Assembly: GCF_052857255.1 (NCBI RefSeq)
Contig: NW_027526507.1
Location: 124,001-188,000 of the forward strand
Length of the DNA stretch: 64,000 bases
Reading direction: 5' to 3'
From: Amblyomma americanum
Taxonomy: Eukaryota > Arthropoda > Arachnida > Ixodida > Ixodidae
Made by a program: the position numbers and the translations under genes. How positions within the stretch are numbered: position 1 is the stretch's first letter; each line of letters opens with the position of its first letter. Of the stretch, positions 1-7,021 are shown piece by piece. The notes below the pieces were generated by a model, which saw only the letters and a program-made list of their open reading frames with translations, did no database searches and had not been told where the DNA came from.

Positions 1-1
1 A

Positions 2-238
2 CGTAATGCTCGAAAGCTAAAGGAATCAGGCATGTCGGTCCAAAATGACTACTTCACAGAGACGCTCCGAAAGCGGAAGCTTCTCTGGGAAAGCGCCAAG
101 AGCGAAAAAGATGAAGGGAAGAAAGTGAACCTATTTTATGATAAACTTCGCGTTGACGACGTCTTCTATGTATGGGATGACAACACGTTGTCCCGCCTGG
201 CACTACCGAAGAAAGCAGTTGCCTTGCCTGATAGCTAG
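2..238 (+). CDS. ORF1 C-terminal part (RNA-binding protein of LINE), partial
   Basis: The frame is already open at base 2 and ends at TAG 236-238. It matches the last 78 residues of ORF1 in the complete copies: the end of the RRM-like domain and the basic C-terminal domain (residue run KRKLLWESAKSEKDEGKK, then VDDVFYVWDD). LINE ORF1 proteins of this type bind the element RNA as multimers. One private change is visible, Cys to Phe in NDYFTE (other copies NDYCTE). The TAG lies in the same frame as ORF2 with no other stop between it and the ORF2 ATG at 263, so ORF2 could be reached by reinitiation or stop-codon read-through. Confidence 0.85.
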   Translation, partial: RNARKLKESGMSVQNDYFTETLRKRKLLWESAKSEKDEGKKVNLFYDKLRVDDVFYVWDDNTLSRLALPKKAVALPDS

Positions 239-262
239 CAAACAAAGTTGAGTGAGTTGCGC

Positions 263-2971
263 ATGGTTTCTTTGAACGCTAGAAGCATAGCAAATAAAAC
301 AGACGCTTTGGAGACACTTCTGATTTCGTACGATCCCCATATTTGCGTGATCACTGAGACTTGGCTGCACGACGATATAAATGATGATGAAATCGTACCA
401 CCGGGGTATCACCTGTATCGGCGTGATAGAGGCGCACGTGGTGGCGGTGTAGCAGTTGTTACGAAGGAATATGTTGATGTTACTGTCTGTGAACAAATTG
501 CTACGCACGAAAGTCTCTTGTTGAAACTTTGCCTTTTCGGAGTGAATTTTTTTCTGTGTGCGGTATATCGTGCTCCGGACGCTGATGACTTTTTTTTGGA
601 CCATTTATACGACCACCTCCAAGGGTTTGGCGGAAGGAATGTTGTCATCACGGGGAATTTTAACCTACCATCGATTCACTGGAGCTCCTTGAATTATGGA
701 ATTTCTAGATCAGCAGATGCAGTGCTAGATATGATGTTTTATTTGAACTTAGAACAGCGTGTTCGTGAATTCACTCGTGGCACTGCGATTCTCGATCTTT
801 TATTCACCACTGAGTTATTTCATAGTTCTGAGGTTTCAGTAGAAGAAGGAATTTCTGACCACAAGTTGGTATTTTTGAGGTGGCTATTGCAAAACCACAC
901 TAGGCAGAAAAAAATACAAAGAGTAGTAAAAGATTTTTCCAGGGCTGATGATGTTACAATCATTGACTACTTGGATATCCAGTTTGACAACGTGGTCAAT
1001 AATGTTGAAATTTCCTGGAAAAAGTTTTGCGGCGCCATCAAATTTTGGGTTAATAACTATGTACCCTCAAGGAATCTTCGTAGCCGACGCTTCACTCCCT
1101 GGATTACCCGTGACATTATCCATACCAAACGTAAGATGAAGCGACTAAGGAGGCACCACAACACGACAACTACACGCTTCCATGAACTAAGGCAAGAGTT
1201 ATTGGCAAAGGTTAGGGAATCTAGAAGTAATTACTTTGGTCATCGTCTTACTGCCTTCATAAAGAGCGATGCCAGAAAATTCTGGCGTCATCTAAATGGA
1301 AGCAAAAAGGAAATTAAGAAAATTAAAATCGGAGATGCAACAATATCTGATCCCCCTGAAATCGCCGAACATTTCAACGGTTACTTCCAGAGTGTATTCA
1401 CTGCCGCAGAAGAATTCAGGGTTCACAGTACACACTCAGCAGGCGCGGATGATCTCGTGGTTTCTAGGGAAGGGGTCACAGCTATGCTTTTAAAACTCGA
1501 TGCTAAAAAACCTTCTGGTCCTGACGATATACCGAATTCTTTTCTGCGACGGTACGCGGAACAACGATCTCCATTCTTAACAGATATCTTCAACTTATCA
1601 CTTGCCACAGGGGAAATACCACATGACTGGAGGAAAGCACGTGTGGTTCCCATTTACAAAAATGGTGATCGTTTATCTCTGTCAAATTACCGCCCCATTT
1701 CAATCACGAGTACGTGCTGTAAGCTCTTTGAACACGTCATTGCCACCTACATCAGAGATTTCCTAGAAAGCCGCAACTTTCTATCACAGTATCAGCACGG
1801 TTTTAGGAAGCACATGTCAACTGTTACCCAACTTGTTTGTACTGTTCATGATTTCGCACAAGCTCTTGACATGAATGGCCAGCTGGATGCGCTGTTTTTA
1901 GACTTTTCGAAGGCCTTCGATAAAGTGCCGCATGGAAAGTTGCTGTACAAATTGGAATGCACTGGTCTTCCTTCCTGCGTTTTGCAGTGGATAAGGGCGT
2001 AACTTAGAGATAGGCAGCAGTTCGTTGAAATTATGAATTTCTCGTCAAAAACGCTTTCTGTGACTTCTGGTGTCCCCCAAGGCAGCGTCTTGGGGCCGCT
2101 ATTGTTTTTGATATACATCAATGATTTGTCTGATGTCGTTCATGGTGGCGTTGCTATCCGATTGTTCGCGGATGATTGTGTGCTTTTTAAGAACATCACA
2201 GCACCAAATGACCATACAATATTACAAGCAAACCTAGAGGCTATTCATGAGTGGTGCATTCGATGGGGAATGCAACTAAATGCACAAAAAACAGTTCTGT
2301 TGCGAGTTACAAGGAAGAAAAATATTAGCACATATTCTTACTTGCTTAACAACAATATTATAACACAAGTAGACACGCATAAATATCTTGGTGTGACGCT
2401 AACAAATAAACTAACTTGGTCTCCGCACATATCCGCCATTTGTTCTTCCGCTATTAGTAAGCTGTGGTCCCTAAAGAGGAAACCTAAAGGTGCACCTGTC
2501 GAAGTTAAGCTATTAGCTTATAATGCCAGCATTAGAGCCAAGCTCGAATATGCCTCCATTGTATGGGATCCGCACAATAAGAAGGACATATTGCAGCTCG
2601 AGCGAGTCCAAAGAAAGGCTGTCCGGTTTATTTTTAGCAAATATAAAAGGCACGATTCTCCTTCCTTATTGATGCGGCAACATAGTATAGGAACATTGGA
2701 ATCCCGTCGAAAAATTAGTCGGCTCGCTTTTTTGCATAACTGCGTCTCAGGTACGCTGAGGTTAAACATGCCAGACTGTGTTAAGCCACATTGCACCAGG
2801 AAAACTCGACACACACACCCTCACTCCTTGGCCCCAATTTTTGCACGAACCAATACCTATAAGCATAGTTTTTTTCCCAGGACTACCAGTGAATGGAATT
2901 CCCTGCCTTCGCACACTTTCGCAGCCTGTGACTTTGTTAAAGAACTGGAGCGTCAATTTTTGCGCTGTTAA
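263..2971 (+). pseudogene. ORF2 endonuclease-reverse transcriptase, one nonsense codon
   Basis: The reading frame runs from ATG 263 to TAA 2969-2971 (902 codons), broken only by TAA at 2000-2002, where copies 2 to 4 have TAC (Tyr, codon 580). Residues 1 to about 215 are an APE-type endonuclease: SLNARSI at the start, ITETWL with the catalytic Glu, GNFN at codons 131-134, ILDLLFTT, and SDHKLVF. From about residue 415 comes the RT: KPSGPDD, VVPIYKNGDRLSLSNYRPIS, LDFSKAFD (Asp 547), GVPQGSVLGPLLF (603 on), FADD (635-638, catalytic pair intact), and HKYLGVTL. The C-terminal part has LERVQRKAVRF. The protein would nick the target and copy the RNA at the nick. The APE1 Asp210 equivalent is Asn (656-658). 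An upstream TTG at 248 is not needed as a start. Confidence 0.92.
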
Positions 2972-3122
2972 TTGTAGTTCGCTCGTTATGAATTTTTTGT
3001 GTGAAATTTGTTTCTGAACAGCTGTATGCTTGTTATATGTGTACTCATGTTTTTGCCGCGGATGCCCCTCCTGCCTGGGCCATGTATATGTATGGTCTGC
3101 AGTATCTGAAAATAAATAAAAA
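2972..3122 (+). promoter_or_regulatory. LINE 3' UTR with stem-loop and AATAAA tail (copy 1)
   Basis: The 3' UTR is about 150 bp. At 3078-3097 GGCCAT and ATGGTC can pair around an 8-nt loop (five Watson-Crick pairs and one G-U in RNA; two more wobble pairs can extend it). The tail holds overlapping AATAAA motifs at 3111-3116 and 3115-3120 that can serve as poly(A) signals. In L2, RTE and CR1-like elements the own RT recognises the 3' RNA end, so a hairpin just before the tail is a reasonable RT-recognition candidate. The same hairpin is present at 9836-9855, 20685-20704 and 25954-25973. Structure and function are inference. Confidence 0.55.
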
Positions 3123-3467
3123 TAAATCTCGCTGGTTTCGATCTAAAACGATGTATCCCGTTGTTTTGAGCCGGAATACAAGTTTTCCTCCAGTTCTGAG
3201 AGAATAAGTTTACAGGTCTCGTCTTTTCTTCGACGACTTGTAAAATCGATGTTCGTGAATCTCGCTAGTTTCAATCTAAAACGATGTATCCCGGTGTTCT
3301 GAGCCGGAATACAAGTTTTCGCGCAGTTCTGAGATAAAACGTTTACAGCTTCCTCTCGTCTACTCTTCGACGACATGTAAAATCGATGTTCGTGAATCGC
3401 GCTAGTTTCAATCTAAAACGATGTATCCCGGTGTTTGGAGCCGGAATACAAGTTTTCGCGCCGTTCT

Positions 3468-3510
3468 GAGAGAAAAAGTTTACACCTTTCTCTCGTCTAC
3501 TCTTCGACGA
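3468..3510. repeat. Paired dyad symmetries in the satellite unit (example)
   Basis: Example from one c-type unit. GAGAGAAA (3468-3475) and TTTCTCTC (3487-3494) form a perfect 8-bp inverted repeat around 11 nt. Directly next to it, TCGTC (3493-3497) and GACGA (3506-3510) form a second one around 8 nt; in e-type units this becomes CTCGTC/GACGAG, 6 bp. The second dyad is kept in nearly every unit of the window, while the first weakens in b and e types. It could be a protein-binding site or a cruciform. Function is inference. Confidence 0.6.
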
Positions 3511-5570
3511 CTAGTAAAATCGATGCTCGTGAATTTTGCTAGTTTTGATCTAAAACGATGTATCCCGTTATTTTGAGCCGGAATACAAGTTTTCGCGCAG
3601 TTCTGAGAGAAAAAGTTTACACCTTTCTCTCGTCTACTCTTCGACGACGTGTAAAATCGATGCTCGTGAATTTGCTAGTTTCGATCTAAGACGATGTATC
3701 TCGTTGTTTTGAGCCGGAATACAAGTTTTCGCGCAGTTCTGAGAGAAAAAGCTTACAGCTCTCTCTCGTCTACTCTTCGACGAGTTGTAAAATCGAAGTG
3801 CGTAAATCTCGCTAGTTTCGATCTAAAACGATGTATCCCGTTGTTTTGAGCCCGAATACAAGTTTTCCTCCAGTTCTGACAGAAAAAGTTTACAGGTCTC
3901 GTCTACTCTTCGACGACTTGTAAAATCGATGTTCGTGAATCTCGCTAGTTTCGATCTAAAACGATGTATCCCGTTGTTTCGAGCTGGAATACAAGTTATC
4001 CCGCAGTTCTGAGATAAAACTTTTACAGCTTTCTCTCGTCTACTCTTCGACGACATGTAAAATCGATGTTCGTGAATCGCGCTAGTTTCAATCTAAAACG
4101 ATGTATCCCGGTGTTTTGAGCCGGAATACAAGTTTTCGCGCCGTTCTGAGAGAAAAAGTTTACACCTTTCTCTCGTCTACTCTTCGACGACTAGTAAAAT
4201 CGATGCTCGTGAATTTTGCTAGTTTTGATCTAAAACGATGTATCCCGTTATTTTGAGCCGGAATACAAGTTTTCCTCCAGTTCTGACAGAAAAAGTTTAC
4301 AGGTCTCGTCTACTCTTCGACGACTTGTAAAATTGATGTTCGTGAATCTCGCTAGTTTCGATCTAAAACGATGTATCCCGTTGTTTCGAGCTGGAATACA
4401 AGTTATCCCGCAGTTCTGAGATAAAACTTTTACAGCTTTCTCTCGTCTACTCTTCGACGACATGTAAAATCGATGTTCGTGAATCGCGATAGTTTCAATC
4501 TAAAACGATGTATCCCGGTGTTTTGAGCCGGAATACAAGTTTTCGCGTCGTTCTGAGAGAAAAAGTTTACACCTTTCTCTCGTCTACTCTTCAACGACTT
4601 GTAAACTCGATGCTCGTGAATTTTCTAGTTTCGATCTAAAACGATGTATCCCGTTGTTTTGAGCCGGAATACAAGTTTTCGCGCAGTTCTGAGAGAAAAA
4701 GTTTATACCTTTCTCTCGTCTACTCTTCGACGACTTGTAAAATCGATGTTCGTGAATCTCGCTAGTTTCGATCTAAAACGATGTATCCCGTTGTTTTGAG
4801 CTGGAATACAACTTTTCGCGCAGTTCTGAGAGAAAAAGTTTACAGCTCTCGTCTACTCTTCGACGACTTGTAAAATCGATGTTCGTGAATCTCGCTAGTT
4901 TCGATCTAAAACGATGTATCCCGTTGTTTTCAGCCGGAATTCAAGTTTTCGTGCAATTCTGAGAGAAAAAGTTTACACCGTTATCTCGTCTACTCTTCGA
5001 CGACTAGTAAAATCGATGCTCGTGAATTTTGCTAGTTTCGATCTAAAACAATGTATCCCGTTGTTTTGAGCCGGAATGCAAGTTTTCGCGCAGTTCTGAA
5101 AGAAAAAGTTTATACCTTTCTCTCGTCTACTCTTCGACGACTAGTAAAATCGATGTTCGTGAATCTCGCTTGTTTCGATCTTAAACGATGTATCCCGTTG
5201 TTTTGAGCCGGAATACAAGTTTTCGCGCAGTTCTGAGAGAAAAAGTTTACACCTTTCTCTCGTCTACTCTTTGACGACTTGTAAATTTGACGCTCGTGAA
5301 TTTTGCTACTTTCGATCTAAAACGATGTATCCCGTTGTTTTCAGCCGGAATACAAGTTTTCGTGCAGTTCTGAGAGAAAAAGTTTACACCTATCTCTCGT
5401 CTACTCTTCGACGACTTGTAAAATCGATGCTCGTGAATTTTGCTAGTTTCGATCTAAAACGATGTATCTCGTTGTTTTGAGCCGGAATACAAGTTTTCGC
5501 GCGGTTCTGAGAGAAAAAGCTTACAGCTCTCTCTCGTCTACTCTTCGACGAGTTTTAAAATCGAAGTGCG

Positions 5571-5576
5571 TAAATC
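5571..5576. repeat. Target site duplication of LINE copy 2 (partner 9881-9886)
   Basis: TAAATC occurs directly before the element's 5' GGAGTGGGC and again directly after the AATAAA tail at 9881-9886, where it continues into satellite TCGCTGG. An uninterrupted satellite site with a single TAAATC is seen at 14921-14926 and 11379-11384. The tail itself is made of AATAA units, so up to 5 bp of the duplication could be tail or microhomology. The same pair is at 16415-16420/20730-20735 and 21681-21686/25999-26004. Confidence 0.75.
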
Positions 5577-5617
5577 GGAGTGGGCACGGCGAAGTGGCCA
5601 GGCGACGATCGCTAACT

Positions 5618-6997
5618 ATGCGGCTTGTTTTCATCGTACAGGCGCTGTTCCTGTCCGTCAGCGGAGCGCTATTACCGCCCCAGGCTTCTTCGTCGGCAGC
5701 AACTGACTTTATCGACAAGCATGCTGGGAAGCTTATCATCACCACGAGCGCTACCATTCGTGCGACCAATCAAGGCTTCGTCACGTCATCGGGTACAAGC
5801 TGTATAAAGGAAGCACCACACCCGACATCAGTCAGTGGGTACGGCGAAGTGGCCAGGCGACGATCGCTAACTATGCGGCTTGTTTTCATCGTACAGGCGC
5901 TGTTCCTGTCCGTCAGCGGAGCGCTATCACCGCCCCAGGCTTCTTCGTCGGCAGCAACTGACTTTATCGACAAGCATGCTGGGAAGCTTATCATCACCAC
6001 GAGCGCTACCATTCGTGCGACCAATCAAGGCTTCGTCACGTCATCGGGTACAAGCTGTATAAAGGAAGCACCACACCCGACTTCAGTCAGTGGGCACGGC
6101 GAAGTGGCCAGGCGACGATCGCTAACTATGCGGCTTGTTTTCATCGTACAGGTCAGTTATAGCTTCTCAATCCGTAGTGATGATAGATTTTTGATTATTC
6201 TGCAGTGCCCTCACACCTGTTTAGAAATTGCATATGAGTGTTTTTGTTCTTGTAGACTTGTTCTGTGTGGGGATGTTGAGGAAAACCCGGGACCATCTGT
6301 CGAGGAAATGCTTCAGACGCTAGTGAATGGCCAACAGGCCATCAGAACTGATATTGCTGACTTGATAACTCGCCTTGAAACCACAGAAAAGAGGGTTACG
6401 AGCATTGAGGTTAGGCTGGCTAGTCTGGAACAGAAATCCGAAATTATTCCTAACACGACCAGCACCACTTCTGATGTCCAAATTATTATTGATAAAATGA
6501 AAGAAGCTCAACAGATAGAACACAAAAAGCTGGTCGACTTGGAAAATCGTAGCCGGAAGCCTAACCTTATTGTTTTTGGCGTTGAAGGCAGTTCAGATGA
6601 ATCAGAATTGTCCTTGCGCAGTAAGGTTATGGAAGAAATATTCGAAGATAAGCTCAATGTAAAGTGCATGTCCATTAGCCGCATTTACAGATTTGGGAAA
6701 CCACCCAAAAGACCGATTAGTGTGCGCTTTGAAGATTACAGAGAAAAAGAGGCTGTTCAACGTAATGCTCGAAAGCTAAAGGGATCAGGCATGTCGGTCC
6801 AAAATGACTACTGCACAGAGACGCTCCGAAAGCGGAAGCTTCTCTGGGAAAGCGCCAAGAGCGAAAAAGATGAAGGGAAGAAAGTGAACCTATTTTATGA
6901 TAAACTTCGCGTTGACGACGTCTTCTATGTATGGGATGACAACACGTTGTCCCGCCTGGCACTACCGAAGAAAGCAGTTGCCTTGCCTGATAGCTAT
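5618..6997 (+). CDS. ORF1 with 2A-like leader, coiled coil and RRM-like domain (copy 2)
   Basis: In-frame ATGs are at 5618, 5873 and 6128, one per monomer; I favour 6128 for mRNA from the second promoter. From 6128 the first 55 residues form a leader with a hydrophobic start (MRLVFIVQ) and six Cys, ending in GDVEENPG (6269-6292) followed by Pro (6293-6295). This is the 2A-like DxExNPG/P motif that makes ribosomes skip a peptide bond. Next come a heptad-rich coiled coil (about 6300-6440), an RRM-like domain (NLIVFGVEG as RNP2-like, PISVRFEDY as RNP1-like) and a basic C-terminal domain. LINE ORF1 proteins coat the element RNA. Codon 6995-6997 is TAT here, so the frame continues into ORF2 as a fusion up to TGA 8576-8578; other copies stop here with TAG. 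The open frame also extends upstream into satellite to 5462, which is chance. Confidence 0.85.
5766..5836 (+). promoter_or_regulatory. Predicted pol II core promoter in 5' monomer 1, copy 2
   Basis: CCAAT (5766-5770), CRE-like TCACGTCA (5781-5788), TATAAA (5803-5808) and the arthropod initiator TCAGT (5832-5836, A at 5834; another TCAGT at 5828-5832). The first T of TATAAA lies 31 bp upstream of A5834, the canonical spacing. A transcript starting at A5834 would begin AGTGGG, which is exactly how the element itself begins at 5579. Motifs are seen; promoter activity is inferred. Confidence 0.65.
6021..6091 (+). promoter_or_regulatory. Predicted pol II core promoter in 5' monomer 2, copy 2
   Basis: Second copy of the same promoter, 255 bp downstream: CCAAT 6021-6025, TCACGTCA 6036-6043, TATAAA 6058-6063, TCAGT 6087-6091 with A at 6089. 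A transcript starting at A6089 would have a 39-nt leader and begin translation at ATG 6128, giving the shortest ORF1 with the 2A leader. Confidence 0.62.
6269..6295 (+). other. 2A-like translational recoding motif (copy 2)
   Basis: The codons read GDVEENPG followed by P and match the core of viral-type 2A peptides, DxExNPG/P. Separation would fall between Gly 6290-6292 and Pro 6293-6295. The motif is unchanged in the three copies that contain this region (17113-17139 and 22379-22405). Such motifs have been described at the N terminus of APE-type LINEs in other animals and in trypanosome L1Tc. Activity in this sequence is untested. Confidence 0.88.
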
Positions 6998-7021
6998 CAA
7001 ACAAAGTTGAGTGAGTTGCGC

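Larger units (their letters stand above)
1..3122 (+). mobile_element. Non-LTR retrotransposon (CR1/L2/Jockey group), copy 1, cut by window start
   Basis: This is the 3' part of a LINE: the end of ORF1, all of ORF2 and the 3' UTR. Its 5' part lies outside the window. It is about 99 percent identical by eye to the three copies at 5577, 16421 and 21687. The 3' end is the AATAAA-type tail at 3111-3122, followed by TAAATC (3123-3128), which is also the start of the satellite. It is the least damaged copy for ORF2, with a single nonsense codon at 2000-2002. Assignment to the CR1/L2/Jockey group rests on the endonuclease and RT motif style and the short A-rich tandem tail; the exact clade is not settled without a phylogeny. 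Confidence 0.93.
3123..5576. repeat. 136-bp satellite array between LINE copies 1 and 2 (about 18 units)
   Basis: Tandem units can be followed by the recurring ACGATGTATC; its ATG falls at 3151, 3284, 3421, 3558, 3694, 3831 and 3964, giving spacings of 133, 137, 137, 136, 137 and 133. Five unit types recur in order: a (133 bp, TTTTCCTCCAG and CAGGTCTCG), b (GAGATAAAAC and GACATGTAAAATC), c (CCGGTGTTT and GACTAG), d (CCGTTATTTT and GACGTG), e (ATCTCGTTG, AAGCTTACAG and GAAGTGCGTAAATC). Together they make a 680-bp higher-order unit. No gene is present. The last unit, before LINE copy 2, has a private GAGTTTTAAAATCG variant instead of GAGTTGTAAAATCG. Confidence 0.95.
5579..6151 (+). repeat. Tandem 255-bp 5' monomers of LINE copy 2 (2 complete plus 63 bp)
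   Basis: Monomer 1 is 5579-5833, monomer 2 is 5834-6088, and a truncated third is 6089-6151, after which the sequence changes to the element body. Monomers 1 and 2 differ at only a few bases. Because 255 is divisible by three and no stop occurs in the ORF1 frame, they add 85-residue in-frame modules upstream of ORF1, each starting MRLVFIVQ. Repeated promoter monomers at the 5' end are known in mouse L1; whether these play that role is inference, supported by the core promoter motifs annotated separately. Confidence 0.88.

Noticed and set aside
236..244. Tobamovirus-type leaky stop context after ORF1
   Set aside because: TAG CAA ACA matches CAR but not the following YYA, so the known motif is not present. 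Read-through remains possible but not by that argument.
54..2956. Open frames on the minus strand and in other frames across the LINE
   Set aside because: They overlap conserved ORF1 and ORF2 domains and have no recognisable product. They are shadows of the real coding frame.
3137..3160. CENP-B box in the satellite (TTCGATCTAAAACGATG)
   Set aside because: It starts like the NTTCGNNNNANNCGGGN consensus but lacks CGGG at the required position. The resemblance is partial.
3123..5576. CRISPR array
   Set aside because: Units are about 136 bp, contiguous, with no unique spacers and no Cas genes. This is satellite DNA.
5462..5617. Start of a long reading frame inside satellite, extending ORF1 upstream to 5462
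   Set aside because: The satellite happens to be open in that frame. The element begins at 5577, and its own ATGs at 5618, 5873 and 6128 are better starts. The same satellite ATG precedes copies 3 and 4 because the flanks are duplicated.
6152..6255. Possible 104-bp intron (CAG/GTCAGT to TTCTTGTAG) between the last monomer and the 2A motif
   Set aside because: Removing it shifts the frame and meets a stop within nine codons, destroying the 2A-ORF1 frame. It is retained in all copies, and unspliced reading is open. RNA-seq junction reads would be needed to revive it.
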